Source of the DNA: DASPKT01 sp035626475
GTDB taxonomy: Bacteria; Pseudomonadota; Alphaproteobacteria; Azospirillales; Azospirillaceae
Assembly: GCA_035626475.1 (NCBI GenBank)
Contig: DASPNP010000030.1
Location: forward strand, 1 to 26,845
Reading direction: 5' to 3'
DNA: 26,845 bases
Both the position numbers and the translations under genes were made by a program. This document shows, one piece after another, positions 1-9,020 of this stretch. Under the pieces are notes generated by a model. It did not search any database. It was given only the letters and a program-made list of their open reading frames with translations, and was not told the DNA's origin. The stretch's first letter is position 1, and each line of letters opens with the position of its first letter.

Positions 1-12
1 GGGAGGACAGCC

Positions 13-1125
<1,113 letters not shown>

Positions 1126-1139
1126 CAAGGGGCCTGACG

Positions 1140-1988
1140 ATGGAGACGATCTCCCGCCACCGGAGCTTCGGCGGCTGGACCGGCTATCACGCCGTGGAGT
1201 CGCCCGCGACCGGCACCAAGATGCGCTTCGGCGTCTTCGAGCCGCCGCAGGCCGCCCACGGCAAGGTGCCGGTGCTGCTGTACCTGGCCGGGCTGACCTG
1301 CGACGAGACCACCTTCCTCATCAAGGCGGGGGCGCAGCGGCTGGCGGCTGAGCTGGGGCTGATGCTGGTGGCGCCGGACACCAGCCCGCGCGGTCTGGAC
1401 CTCCCCGGCATCCGGGAATCCTGGGACTTCGGCGAGGCGGCCGGCTTCTACCTGGACGCCACGGCCGAGCCCTGGCAGCGCAACTTCCGCATGGAGAGCT
1501 TCGTCACCCGCGACGTGCTGGAGGCGCTGCACGGCTACTTCCCCCATGCCGACGTGACGCGGCTGGGGATCATGGGGCACAGCATGGGCGGGCACGGGGC
1601 GCTGACGCTGGCGCTGCGCCATCCCGGGCGGTTCAAGTCCGTCTCGGCCCTGGCGCCGATCGTGGCGCCGGCCCGGGTGCCCTGGGGCGAGAAGGCGTTC
1701 TCAGGCTATCTCGGGCCCGACCGGGCCGCCTGGCAGGCGCATGACGCCACGGCGCTGCTGGGCAGCGGCAAGCGCTTTCCCGGCCCGGTTCTGGTCGACC
1801 AGGGGCTGGGCGACAAGTTCCTGGCGGAGCAGCTGCGCCCGGAGCTGCTGGAGGAGGCCTGCGCCGCCGCCGGGGAGAGCCTGACGCTGCGCCGGCACGA
1901 GGGCTACGACCACGGCTACTTCTTCATCCAGACCGTCATCGACGACCATCTCCGCCATCATGCCGCCGCACTCCAGGCGCCATCCTGA
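1140..1988 (+). CDS. frmB: S-formylglutathione hydrolase
   Basis: Esterase-D family serine hydrolase that splits S-formylglutathione into formate and glutathione, completing the pathway begun by the upstream dehydrogenase. The 282 residues have an alpha/beta-hydrolase fold. The nucleophile is S148 in GHSMGG, and the likely triad partners are D225 (GLGDKFL) and H258 (GYDHGYFF). LYLAGLTCDETTF near residues 48-60 is the usual oxyanion-loop region of the family. The ATG at 1140 was chosen because the protein then begins where the family begins and lies just downstream of the frmA stop. The open frame continues further 5' but only through frmA in another frame. Also called fghA. Confidence 0.96.
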   Translation: METISRHRSFGGWTGYHAVESPATGTKMRFGVFEPPQAAHGKVPVLLYLAGLTCDETTFLIKAGAQRLAAELGLMLVAPDTSPRGLDLPGIRESWDFGEAAGFYLDATAEPWQRNFRMESFVTRDVLEALHGYFPHADVTRLGIMGHSMGGHGALTLALRHPGRFKSVSALAPIVAPARVPWGEKAFSGYLGPDRAAWQAHDATALLGSGKRFPGPVLVDQGLGDKFLAEQLRPELLEEACAAAGESLTLRRHEGYDHGYFFIQTVIDDHLRHHAAALQAPS

Positions 1989-2070
1989 GGGACGCGCACC
2001 GGAAACGGCGCAGTCCGGCGTCGGCGGATGTTGTCCCGATCAACGGACATGACCAGAGGGAATACAGCAG

Positions 2071-2451
2071 ATGAGTCGCTCCAGGATCACGGCCATCGTC
2101 TCGGCCGCCGCTTTCGCGGCGCTGATATCGACGGCGGCGGCGCAGGACGCCGCCATGGGCGAGAAGGTCTTCGTCCGCTGCAAGGCCTGCCACACCGTCG
2201 AGGCGGGCGGCCCCAACAAGGTCGGCCCCAACCTGCACGGGCTGTTCGGCCGCAAGACGGCGGCGGTCGAAGGCTTCAAATACTCCGAGGCGCTGCAGAA
2301 GGCCGAGTTCCAGTGGACTCCCGAGAAGCTGGACGAGTGGCTGACCAACCCCAAGGCCTTCCTGCCGGGCAACCGCATGGCCTTCGCCGGCATTCCCAAG
2401 CCCGAGGACCGCGCCAACCTGATCGCCTACCTGCAGGCCGCGTCCAAATAG
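2071..2451 (+). CDS. exported class I c-type cytochrome
   Basis: Small periplasmic cytochrome c of 126 residues. Residues 1-24 form a Sec signal peptide ending AAA before QDAAMGEKVF. A single haem-binding CKACH motif sits at 37-41, and M103 in NRMAFAG is the probable axial ligand. The GPNLHGLFGRK segment is typical of the c2/c550 group. It follows frmB by 82 bp on the same strand with GAGGG before the ATG. In methylotrophs a small cytochrome of this kind often accepts electrons from a PQQ alcohol or methanol dehydrogenase. That partner is not in the window, so the role here is inferred from context. It is shorter than typical XoxG/MxaG proteins, so no such symbol is given. Confidence 0.93.
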   Translation: MSRSRITAIVSAAAFAALISTAAAQDAAMGEKVFVRCKACHTVEAGGPNKVGPNLHGLFGRKTAAVEGFKYSEALQKAEFQWTPEKLDEWLTNPKAFLPGNRMAFAGIPKPEDRANLIAYLQAASK

Positions 2452-2456
2452 TCCGG

Positions 2457-2471
2457 CCCGTCGCCGACGGG
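2457..2471. terminator. short GC hairpin between convergent genes
   Basis: CCCGTC (2457-2462) and GACGGG (2466-2471) are perfect complements around a 3-base loop, 6 bp after the cytochrome c stop and 13 bp before the LysR stop on the other strand. There is no clear T tract, so terminator function is likely from position rather than proven. Confidence 0.45.
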
Positions 2472-2483
2472 ACGGTGCGGGGG

Positions 2484-3377
2484 TCAGGCGGACAGCTTCC
2501 CGGCGACCTGCCGCGCCTCGCTGACCAGGGCCGCGACCAGCGGGGTCGTCGGCTCGCGGTTCGCCACGACCAGGCCGATCGTGTGCAGCTCGTCCGGTTC
2601 GGTGATGGGGATGGAGCGCAGCGTCTCGGTCAGGCCCAGCGTCATGGCCAGCACCTCCGGCATGATGCTGGCCCAGCTGCCCGTGCGGACATGCGCGAAC
2701 AGCACGATCATGGAGTTGGACTCCAGCATCGGCGCCGGCGGGGTGCCCGAGCGGCTCAGCAGCTTGTCGATGATGCGCCGGTTCTGCATGTCCGGAGTCA
2801 GCAGGCAGAGCGGAATCTCCGACACCTCGGCCCAGGTGACCTTGTCGCGGTCGCCGAGCGGGCTGCTGCGCGAGGTCACCAGCACGTAGCGCTCGCGGTA
2901 CAGGGGAATGCTGCGGACCCGGCCCAGCGGCTCGTTGTCGAGATAGGTCAGGCCGGCGTCGATCTCCAGGTTCTCCAGCATGTGCAGCACCTCGATGGAG
3001 GTCCGGGACAGGATGGAGAAGCGGACGTTCGGATGGCGCTCGCGGTAGGGGGTGGTGACCGACGGCACCATGGCCAGCGCGGTCGGGATCACGGCGAGCC
3101 GCATGTGGCCCGCCAGCCCGTGCCGCATGGCGTGGATGTCCTGGCGCATGGCGCGGGAGTCGCCGACGATGCGTCGCGACCATTCCAGCACCCGCTCCCC
3201 CTCCGGCGTCAGCCCGAGGAAGCGGGACCCGCGCTGCACCAGCAGCACGCCCAGCGTGTTCTCCAGCTGCCGCAGCGCGGCCGACAAGGTCGGCTGGGTG
3301 ATGCCGCAGGCCTCCGCCGCCCGGCCGAAATGCTGCTCCTTCGCCAGGGTGATGAACAGTTCGAGCTTGTCGATCAT
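2484..3377 (-). CDS. LysR-family transcriptional regulator
   Basis: LysR-type DNA-binding regulator of 297 residues. The N-terminal winged helix-turn-helix (about 1-60) includes FGRAAEACGITQPTLSAALR, and a periplasmic-binding-fold effector domain fills about 88-295. The start at 3377 (MIDKLELFI) gives the standard LysR beginning; the frame stays open 62 codons further upstream but that part is not LysR-like and covers the intergenic palindrome. It is convergent with the cytochrome c gene and divergent from the ABC exporter pair. A perfect palindrome lies 46-66 bp upstream of its start, as expected for an autoregulated LysR protein controlling a divergent target. From memory, similar regulators sit next to formate dehydrogenase and C1 genes. 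The effector is unknown. Confidence 0.93.
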   Translation of the reverse strand: MIDKLELFITLAKEQHFGRAAEACGITQPTLSAALRQLENTLGVLLVQRGSRFLGLTPEGERVLEWSRRIVGDSRAMRQDIHAMRHGLAGHMRLAVIPTALAMVPSVTTPYRERHPNVRFSILSRTSIEVLHMLENLEIDAGLTYLDNEPLGRVRSIPLYRERYVLVTSRSSPLGDRDKVTWAEVSEIPLCLLTPDMQNRRIIDKLLSRSGTPPAPMLESNSMIVLFAHVRTGSWASIMPEVLAMTLGLTETLRSIPITEPDELHTIGLVVANREPTTPLVAALVSEARQVAGKLSA

Positions 3378-3422
3378 GACCCGTGCCGCCTCCCAGCGCC
3401 GACCCGCCGTTCGGGGGTGGGC

Positions 3423-3443
3423 ACGATAGATTTTTTCTATCGT
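3423..3443. promoter_or_regulatory. LysR-type operator palindrome
   Basis: ACGATAGA (3423-3430) and TCTATCGT (3436-3443) are a perfect 8-bp inverted repeat around TTTTT. The core CGATAG-N7-CTATCG contains the T-N11-A pattern of LysR operators. It lies in the divergent region between the LysR gene (start 3377) and the ABC ATPase gene (start 3587). The same core with the same spacing recurs at 9122-9140. Confidence 0.7.
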
Positions 3444-3586
3444 CTCACGCCGCCCCACCCCCGGCAATTGCACGTTCGAGTTAGAGGCGGGCGTGTCCGC
3501 CCGGTACGCGGCCCGGCCGCTTGTGGGGCCGCACCCGGCATGGTCAAATCCCGGGCGCGGCAATCACCGGAGGTGCGACGAGCGCC

Positions 3587-4336
3587 ATGAGCACGGATGT
3601 CCCGAGCCTCGAGGTCGAAGGGGTGCGCTTCGGCTATGGCGGCGCCAAGGGCTTCGCCCTGCAGGATGTCGGCTTCACCGTTCCCGCCGGCAGCTTCACC
3701 GGCCTGCTGGGCGTCAACGGCGCCGGCAAGAGCACGCTGCTGGGCGTGCTGACCCGCCTGTTCGAACCGACGGCCGGAACGGTCCGGGTGTGCGGCCATG
3801 CGCTGGCGGACCGGCCGCTGCGGGCGCTCGCCGCCATGGGCGTGGTGTTCCAGCAGCCGACGCTCGACCTCGACCTCACCGTCCGCCAGAACCTGTCCTA
3901 CGCCGCCGGGCTGCGCGGCATGGCGCGCCGCGACGCGGACGCCCGCATCGCCGGCCTGCTGGAGCGCTTCGCCCTGGCCGACCGCGCGGGCGCCAAGGTC
4001 CGCCTGCTGAACGGCGGCCACCGCCGGCGCGTGGAGCTGGCGCGGGCCCTGCTGCACCGGCCCCGCCTGCTGATCCTGGACGAGCCGACGGTCGGGCTCG
4101 ACCTGCCGTCGCGCCGCGCCCTGGTGGAGCATGTCCACGCGCTCTGCCGGGAGGAGGGGGTGGCGGCGCTCTGGGCGACCCACCTGATCGACGAGGTGCG
4201 CGACGGCGACCGCGCCGTTCTGATCGACCATGGCAGGGTGGTGGCGGAGGGGGCCGTGCCGGAGCTGCTGGCCCACAGCGGCGCCGCGTCGCTGGAGGGC
4301 GCCTTCCAGGCCCTGACGGGGAGGGCGGCGGCATGA
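3587..4336 (+). CDS. ABC transporter ATPase, PQQ-alcohol-dehydrogenase-associated type
   Basis: Nucleotide-binding subunit of 249 residues. Walker A is GVNGAGKST (42-50), the Q-loop is VFQQP (about 87-91), Walker B is LLILDEP (161-167), the D-loop is VGLD and the switch histidine is H199 (ATH). The signature reads LNGGHRRR (141-148) instead of LSGGQ. That variant, with the short GYGxxKGFALQDV start, fits the ATPase family found beside PQQ-dependent alcohol dehydrogenases in methylotrophs and alcohol users; in Methylorubrum extorquens, as I recall, LutE is of this kind. The ATG at 3587 has GGAGG upstream. Its stop overlaps the permease start (ATGA), so the two are translationally coupled. Substrate unknown. 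Confidence 0.93.
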   Translation: MSTDVPSLEVEGVRFGYGGAKGFALQDVGFTVPAGSFTGLLGVNGAGKSTLLGVLTRLFEPTAGTVRVCGHALADRPLRALAAMGVVFQQPTLDLDLTVRQNLSYAAGLRGMARRDADARIAGLLERFALADRAGAKVRLLNGGHRRRVELARALLHRPRLLILDEPTVGLDLPSRRALVEHVHALCREEGVAALWATHLIDEVRDGDRAVLIDHGRVVAEGAVPELLAHSGAASLEGAFQALTGRAAA

Positions 4337-5145
4337 GCCTCGCCCTGCACGGACGCGCGCTGAACGCCGTGGTCAGGCGCGAGCTGCTGCGCTTCGTCGG
4401 CCAGCGCGGACGCTTCGTCTCCGCCCTGGTGCGGCCGCTGGTCTGGCTGCTGGTCTTCGCCGCGGGCTTCCGGGCGGCGCTCGGCGTCTCGGTGCAGCCG
4501 CCCTATGAGACCTACATCACCTACGAGACCTACATCGTGCCGGGATTGCTCGCCATGGTGCTGCTGTTCAACGGCATGCAGAGCAGCCTGTCGATGGTCT
4601 ACGACCGCGAGATGGGCAGCATGCGGCTGCTGCTGATCAGCCCGGTGCGGCGCGAGTTCCTGCTGGCGGCCAAGCTGCTGGCGGGGGCGGCCGTCGGCAT
4701 CCTGCAATGCTACGCCTTCCTGGCGGTGGCGGCGCTGTCCGGCGTGACGGTGCCGCCCATCGGCTGGCTGGCCGTCCTTCCGGCGCTGCTTCTGGCGGGG
4801 CTGATGCTGGGAGCGGTCGGGATGCTCCTCTCCTCCACCATCCGGCAGCTGGAGAACTTCGCGGGCGTCATGAACTTCGTGATCTTCCCGACCTTCTTCC
4901 TGTCCTCGGCCCTCTATCCCCTGTGGAAGATGCGCGAGAGCAGCGAGCTGCTGTGGATGATCTGCTCCGCCAACCCCTTCACCCACGCGGTGGAACTGAT
5001 CCGCTTCGCGCTGCACGGGCAGGTGGGATGGGAGGCGCTGGGCTGGGTGGCCGGGGCCACGCTGCTGTTCCTGGGCGCCTCATTCCGGGCCTACGATCCC
5101 GGCAAGGGCCTGATGGCGCGGAAGGCCGGCGCGGGAGAGGCGTAG
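4333..5145 (+). CDS. ABC-2 type permease, partner of the preceding ATPase
   Basis: Inner-membrane subunit of 270 residues with about six hydrophobic segments, for example RPLVWLLVFAAGF near the start, LLAMVLLFNGM, LLAGAAVGILQCYAFLAV, LAVLPALLLAGLMLGAVGMLL and NFVIFPTFFLSSALYPLW. MVYDREMGSMRLLLISPVRR is the usual cytoplasmic loop of ABC-2 permeases of the NodJ/DrrB kind. It overlaps the ATPase stop by 4 bp. The adjacent pair matches the exporter modules encoded near PQQ dehydrogenases (PedC/LutF-like). A tandem 6-residue repeat, YETYIT/YETYIV, is encoded at 4504-4539 just after the first membrane segment. It ends 13 bp before the convergent importer operon. Confidence 0.92.
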   Translation: MSLALHGRALNAVVRRELLRFVGQRGRFVSALVRPLVWLLVFAAGFRAALGVSVQPPYETYITYETYIVPGLLAMVLLFNGMQSSLSMVYDREMGSMRLLLISPVRREFLLAAKLLAGAAVGILQCYAFLAVAALSGVTVPPIGWLAVLPALLLAGLMLGAVGMLLSSTIRQLENFAGVMNFVIFPTFFLSSALYPLWKMRESSELLWMICSANPFTHAVELIRFALHGQVGWEALGWVAGATLLFLGASFRAYDPGKGLMARKAGAGEA

Positions 5146-5158
5146 CGGGCGGGCGACC

Positions 5159-5932
5159 TCAGCCGATCGCCCGGAAGACCGGCTCTGCCCGGTCCAGCAG
5201 CGCGCGGCGGAAGGCCTCGATCTCGCGCTCGCCGCGCTCCCCCCGCCGTCCGGGCACGACCACCTCCGTCAGGACCCGGGCGGGGGCGGGGGAGAGGAAC
5301 AGGATGCGGTCGGCCAGCTCGATCGCCTCGCGCAGATCGTGGGTGACCAGCAGCACCGCGCAGGGCCGGTCGTCCGGCGTCCGCCCCAGCGTCTCGGCCA
5401 GCAGCCGCCGCAGACGGGCGGCCAGGGCCTGGTCCAGCGAGACGAAGGGCTCGTCCAGCAGCAGCAGCTCGGGCTCCACCGCGAAGGCGCGGGCGAGGGC
5501 GGCGCGGCGCTGCATGCCGACGCTGACGGCCTCGGGGAATCGTCCGGCGGCCTCCGCCAGCCCCATGCGCTCCAGCCAGCCGGCGGCGATTCCGGTGCCC
5601 CGCCGCGCGGGCGGCAGAACCAGCTCGACATTGCGCTCCAGCGTGCGCCAGGGCAGCAGGCGCGGCTCCTGGAACACGCAGCCCAGAGCCGGGCCGCCGG
5701 CCGCCGAGGCGGGGAAGGCCAGCGTCCCCTCGAAGCGCCGGTCCAGCCCGGCGACGATGTTCAGCGTCGTGGTCTTGCCGCAGCCGGACGGGCCGAACAG
5801 CGCCACGCTCTCGCCGCGCCCGACATGGAAGGCGAGGTCGCGGATCGCCACGACCTCGCCGCCGGCGGTCGAGGCGAAGCGCTTCTCCCGGATATCAAGC
5901 GTCAGAACGGGCGACGCGCCAGCGGCCGGCAT
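5159..5932 (-). CDS. NitT/TauT-like ABC importer, ATPase subunit
   Basis: ATPase subunit of 257 residues for the importer encoded just upstream. Walker A is GPSGCGKTT (47-55), the Q-loop is CVFQEPRLLPW (Q87), Walker B is LLLLDEP, and the D-loop is SLD followed by LLVTHDLREA with the switch histidine. VFQEPRLLPW is typical of the nitrate/taurine/sulfonate group (SsuB/TauB). The signature is VSVGMQRR rather than LSGGMQQR, an unusual but still plausible variant. The start at 5932 overlaps the end of the permease gene by 38 bp; a frame extending to 6061 is rejected because it only mirrors the permease. It is the last gene of a three-gene operon. Confidence 0.92.
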   Translation of the reverse strand: MPAAGASPVLTLDIREKRFASTAGGEVVAIRDLAFHVGRGESVALFGPSGCGKTTTLNIVAGLDRRFEGTLAFPASAAGGPALGCVFQEPRLLPWRTLERNVELVLPPARRGTGIAAGWLERMGLAEAAGRFPEAVSVGMQRRAALARAFAVEPELLLLDEPFVSLDQALAARLRRLLAETLGRTPDDRPCAVLLVTHDLREAIELADRILFLSPAPARVLTEVVVPGRRGERGEREIEAFRRALLDRAEPVFRAIG

Positions 5933-6674
5933 GGGTCTCCACGGGGACGAGGACGGCCATCTCGATGAGCTGGGCCACGGCGACGAAGGCCAGCGTGTAG
6001 GCGAGCAGGCGCGTGATGTCGAACAGCTGGAAGAATAGATGCATCTGGAAGCCGACGCCATCGCTGCGGCCCAGCAGCTCCACCACCAGCACGATCTTCC
6101 AGATCAGCGAGAGGCCGGTGCGGGACGCCGCCAGCAGATAGGGCTGCAGCTGCGGGATCAGGACGTGGCGCAGCGTCTCGTACCGGCCCATGCGGTAGAC
6201 GCGCGCCATGTCGAACAGCTTCTCGTCCGCCGCCAGCGCGCCCTGGCGCACCGTCACGACGACGTTGGGGATCTTGTTGATCGACACGGCGGTGATCGCC
6301 GCCGCCTCGGTCAGGCCCATCCAGACATAGGCCAGGATGATGACGACCAGGGCCGGGACGTTCAGCGTCAGCAGCAGCCACGGCCCCAGCAGGTCGTCCA
6401 GCGGCCGCGAGCGGCCCATGACCACCCCGATGGCGGTGCCGATCGACAGGGCCAGCAGGAAGGCGGCGGCGACGCGCCACAGCGTCATCCCGAGATGATA
6501 GGGAAGCTGGCCGCCGGCGCTCTCCGAGACGATGGCGGCGGCGACCGCGGCCGGGCCGGGCAGGGTGGGGCTGTCCGCCAGCTGCGCCGCGACCGCCCAG
6601 AGACCCAGCAGCAGCAGGATGCCCAGCCCGTAGCGTCCCGCCGCCCCCTTGCGCCGCGCGGCCATGCCCCTCAT
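5895..6674 (-). CDS. NitT/TauT-like ABC importer, permease subunit
   Basis: BPD-type inner-membrane permease of 259 residues. It has a cytoplasmic start MRGMAARRKG, a first membrane segment (YGLGILLLLGLWAVAAQL), about five more, and a conserved EAA-type coupling loop in the region of LAADEKLFDMARVYRMG. SINKIPNVVVTVRQG and LIPQLQPYLLAASRTGLSL are typical of SsuC/TauC-like permeases. The ATG at 6674 overlaps the stop of the binding-protein gene (ATGA), and its 3' end overlaps the ATPase gene, so all three are tightly coupled. It supplies the membrane channel for whatever the binding protein captures. Confidence 0.93.
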   Translation of the reverse strand: MRGMAARRKGAAGRYGLGILLLLGLWAVAAQLADSPTLPGPAAVAAAIVSESAGGQLPYHLGMTLWRVAAAFLLALSIGTAIGVVMGRSRPLDDLLGPWLLLTLNVPALVVIILAYVWMGLTEAAAITAVSINKIPNVVVTVRQGALAADEKLFDMARVYRMGRYETLRHVLIPQLQPYLLAASRTGLSLIWKIVLVVELLGRSDGVGFQMHLFFQLFDITRLLAYTLAFVAVAQLIEMAVLVPVETHAGRWRVARSDA

Positions 6675-7672
6675 CCCCAGGCGACGGGCCAGAAGGTGCC
6701 GCCCGGTATCTCCCGCGCGTCCCCGACCAGGGCCGGGCCGCCGAGGCGGGCCAGCAGGGCGAAGAGCCTGGCCGCGTCGGCCTTCTCCGCCTCGCCCCAG
6801 CGGTCGACGATGCCTTCGCGGAAGCGGTCGCGCAGCTTCATCGCGGTCGCCTCGTCCGGGGCGGCCAGGAGGGGGGCGATGTCCCGCCAGGCGGAATCGT
6901 CGGCGCGCAGCACCTCCTTGGCGGCGCGCGAGGCGTCCACGAACCCGGCCAGGGCCCGGGGCGCGGCGGCCGCCCATTCGTCGCGGAACACGTAGCCCAG
7001 CGTCGGCACCACCGTCTCAAGCCCCAGCTGGCGCATCAGGTCGGCGATGCCGACCAGCTGGCGCATCCCCTTGGCCTCCAGCCGCGCCGCGTAGTGCCAG
7101 TAGGTCAGCGCCGCGTCGACGCCGCCCCCCTCCAGCTGCTGCGAGAGCAGGGGCGGCGCGCCGTAGACGGCCGTCACCTGAGAGTCGAGATCCATCCCGT
7201 GCGCCTTGGCCGCGTAGGCCTTCAGCAGCAGCCAGCCCTTGTCGACGGGGCCGCCGGCGATGCCCAGCCGCTTTCCGGCAAGGCCGCGCACGTCGCGGAT
7301 GTCCGAGCCCGCCGGCACGACCACGGCACCGACGGCGTTGGAATAGGGCACGAAGGAGAGGCCTGCGCCCGAGGCGCGCTGCCGCGCGACCCACAGCCAG
7401 TCGCTGGCGATCAGATCCACGGCGCCCCCCTGCAGCGCCACCTGGCCGGCCTGCGGCGACGCCAGCTCGACGATCCTGAGATCGAGGCCGGCTGCGCGGT
7501 CCAGGCCGCGCCGGCGCATCGTCTCGACCTCCCACTGCACCGTGCCGAACGGCAGGACGCCCAGCCGCACCGGCGCCGACGCCGCGCGGGCGGGCAGGGC
7601 GGCCAGCGGTAGGGCGAGCAGGCCCAGGCCCGCTCCGGCATGGACTAACTGGCGGCGCGTGAGCCCGGCCAT
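6671..7672 (-). CDS. ABC transporter periplasmic substrate-binding protein (NitT/TauT-like)
   Basis: Exported binding protein of 333 residues and first gene of the importer operon. The N-terminus TRRQLVHAGAGLGLLALPL with ALPARA-A near residue 31 is a signal peptide, and the twin arginine suggests Tat export. The mature part has the two-lobed pattern of NMT1/TauA-like proteins: VRLGVLPFGTVQWEVE, a lobe-joining LQGGAVDLIASDWLW, and DVRGLAGKRLGIAGGPVDKG. The ligand cannot be read from sequence. Context (formaldehyde pathway, PQQ-type exporter, TonB receptor) suggests a C1- or metal-related compound; taurine or another sulfonate is the default family guess. GGGAGG precedes the ATG at a good distance. 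Confidence 0.92.
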   Translation of the reverse strand: MAGLTRRQLVHAGAGLGLLALPLAALPARAASAPVRLGVLPFGTVQWEVETMRRRGLDRAAGLDLRIVELASPQAGQVALQGGAVDLIASDWLWVARQRASGAGLSFVPYSNAVGAVVVPAGSDIRDVRGLAGKRLGIAGGPVDKGWLLLKAYAAKAHGMDLDSQVTAVYGAPPLLSQQLEGGGVDAALTYWHYAARLEAKGMRQLVGIADLMRQLGLETVVPTLGYVFRDEWAAAAPRALAGFVDASRAAKEVLRADDSAWRDIAPLLAAPDEATAMKLRDRFREGIVDRWGEAEKADAARLFALLARLGGPALVGDAREIPGGTFWPVAWG

Positions 7673-7923
7673 CCGATCACCCTCCCGTTCCGGGTCGTCC
7701 GGCGTCCGTACCGGAGCGCCGCGCCCGCGTTTCCCGCGATGATAAGGCCGCCACGCCGGCGACGCCCATCAGACCAAGGACTTACGCCGCCCGACCGGCC
7801 GGCTCCGCCCGCCGCCCCGAGCTGCCGCGACAAGATGTCATGCTATTGTCCATCGGCTTGCTGTTATCTTTGCTGCAGCGCAACACGCGAAGACATCGCC
7901 AATCCTAAGCAAAGGTTAATTAC
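7673..7923. promoter_or_regulatory. divergent intergenic region between importer operon and small exported gene
   Basis: About 250 bp with no convincing gene. The right half (about 7830-7923) is clearly more AT-rich than its surroundings and ends AAAGG before the plus-strand ATG, so it should hold the promoter of the small exported protein. The left half carries GGGAGG for the importer operon. I found no copy of the CGATAG-N7-CTATCG palindrome here and no confident -35/-10 pair. Confidence 0.4.
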
Positions 7924-8262
7924 ATGCGGTACGCACTTCTGGCCGGTTCGGCGCTCGCTTTTATTTCCCTGAGCGCCAATGCCGCCACGATCTCCGCCGG
8001 ACAGGGGCATGCCGTCTCCCTGGGAGAGCAGACCGCCGTGATCTACTTCACGCAGGCGCAGGGCGACTTCACCGTCGTCGCCACGCTGGGGGCCGAGGGC
8101 CGGCCGGCGAACCGGCTGGTCCACACGCTCGCCGACGGCGAGACGGCCCGCCTGCAGGCCGCCGGCCCGGCGGGCGCGACGCCGGCCACGCTCCAGCTGA
8201 CCCGCGTCGGCGACCGCCTCAAGGTCGAGACGCCGGCCGGCAAGTCCGCCCACCTGGACTGA
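7924..8262 (+). CDS. small exported protein of unknown function
   Basis: Protein of 112 residues with a clear Sec signal peptide: MRYALLAGSALAFISLSANA, cleaved before ATISAG. The mature part (about 92 residues) is beta-rich with no cysteine: VSLGEQTAVIYFTQAQGDF, VVATLG, ARLQAAG, ATLQLTRVGDRLKVETPAG. I recognise no family. Codon use matches neighbouring genes and an AAAGG ribosome site is present. It is transcribed away from the importer operon and converges on gfa. Small exported beta proteins are common beside periplasmic quinoprotein systems, but any link is a guess. Confidence 0.8.
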   Translation: MRYALLAGSALAFISLSANAATISAGQGHAVSLGEQTAVIYFTQAQGDFTVVATLGAEGRPANRLVHTLADGETARLQAAGPAGATPATLQLTRVGDRLKVETPAGKSAHLD

Positions 8263-8277
8263 CCGGACGACCCGGGA

Positions 8278-8301
8278 GCGGAGCCGGATCATCGGCTCCG
8301 C
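8278..8301. terminator. hairpin between convergent genes
   Basis: GCGGAGCCG (8278-8286) and CGGCTCCGC (8293-8301) form a perfect 9-bp stem with a GATCAT loop, between the stops of the small exported gene (8262) and gfa (8315). It could act in both directions; the T tract is weak. Confidence 0.65.
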
Positions 8302-8314
8302 CCCTCCAGGCCGT

Positions 8315-8893
8315 TCAGGCGGCCATGAGCCCCTTGCTCTTCGCCACATGGGCCGCGATCGCGTCCATCAGCGGCGGCGACAGGCAGTCGTAGGGGTGCA
8401 GCCCCAGCTCCTCCAGGCGCGCGCGCACCGCCGGCATCTGGTCGGGCGAGGCGCCCGACTCGATGATCGACGAGACGAAGGCGGCGAACTCGGGGGCGCT
8501 CCAGCCCGGCTGGTCCGACAGCTCCGTATGCACGAAGTCCAGCCCGTGGAACGGGTGGGCCTTGTTCTCGATGCGGCCGTACATGTGGACGCCGCACTCC
8601 CGGCATGCATGGCGCTGGATCGCAGCGCCGGCATCCACCACGGCCAGCTTGTCCTCGTTGGCGGTGACCCTGAGATTGTCGCGCGGCACGACGGCGACCA
8701 TCGAGAACAGCGATCCCGAAGGCTTCCAGCACTTGGTGCAGCCGCAGACATGGTTGTGGGCCGTGTTGCCCTGGATCGTGACCTCGACGGGATCGCTGGC
8801 GCATTTGCAGCGCAGCGTGCCGCCGTTGAAATTCCCGGCGCCCGGCCTGATCCCGTTGTCCACGGACGGATGGATGCTGATGGAGCTGGTCAT
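8315..8893 (-). CDS. gfa: S-(hydroxymethyl)glutathione synthase (glutathione-dependent formaldehyde-activating enzyme)
   Basis: Gfa speeds the condensation of formaldehyde with glutathione to give the substrate of FrmA. The 192-residue length is normal. The zinc-binding cysteines of the family are all visible: C29 and C31 (RCKC), C50, C52 and C55 (HVCGCTKC), and C97 and C100 (CREC), as known for Paracoccus Gfa. The C-terminal half (GLDFVHTELSDQPGW, then SPDQMPAVRARLEELGL) is the long form of true Gfa rather than the short generic GFA domain. It is separated from frmAB by about 6 kb of transporter genes, yet completes the same pathway. Two palindromes lie 128-247 bp upstream. Confidence 0.95.
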   Translation of the reverse strand: MTSSISIHPSVDNGIRPGAGNFNGGTLRCKCASDPVEVTIQGNTAHNHVCGCTKCWKPSGSLFSMVAVVPRDNLRVTANEDKLAVVDAGAAIQRHACRECGVHMYGRIENKAHPFHGLDFVHTELSDQPGWSAPEFAAFVSSIIESGASPDQMPAVRARLEELGLHPYDCLSPPLMDAIAAHVAKSKGLMAA

Positions 8894-9020
8894 CGTTGTC
8901 TGCCTCCCCTCCGACGGCCGGCCCCTTGGCGGGTCGCCGTGCCGGCGGATGTCGTTGGTCGGGATCGCGCCTCGGGGCGCGGCCCGCGGATGGACCGCCG
9001 GCGACCTTCGGAAGGTCTTC

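Noticed and set aside
3378..3563. A 62-residue N-terminal extension of the first LysR regulator
   Set aside because: It would run through the operator palindrome and is unlike any LysR start; MIDKLELFI at 3377 is the family-like start.
4504..4539. The 18-bp tandem repeat YETYIT/YETYIV in the exporter permease as a sign of mutation
   Set aside because: The frame stays intact and the segment resembles the normal family sequence as I recall it, so it may be natural.
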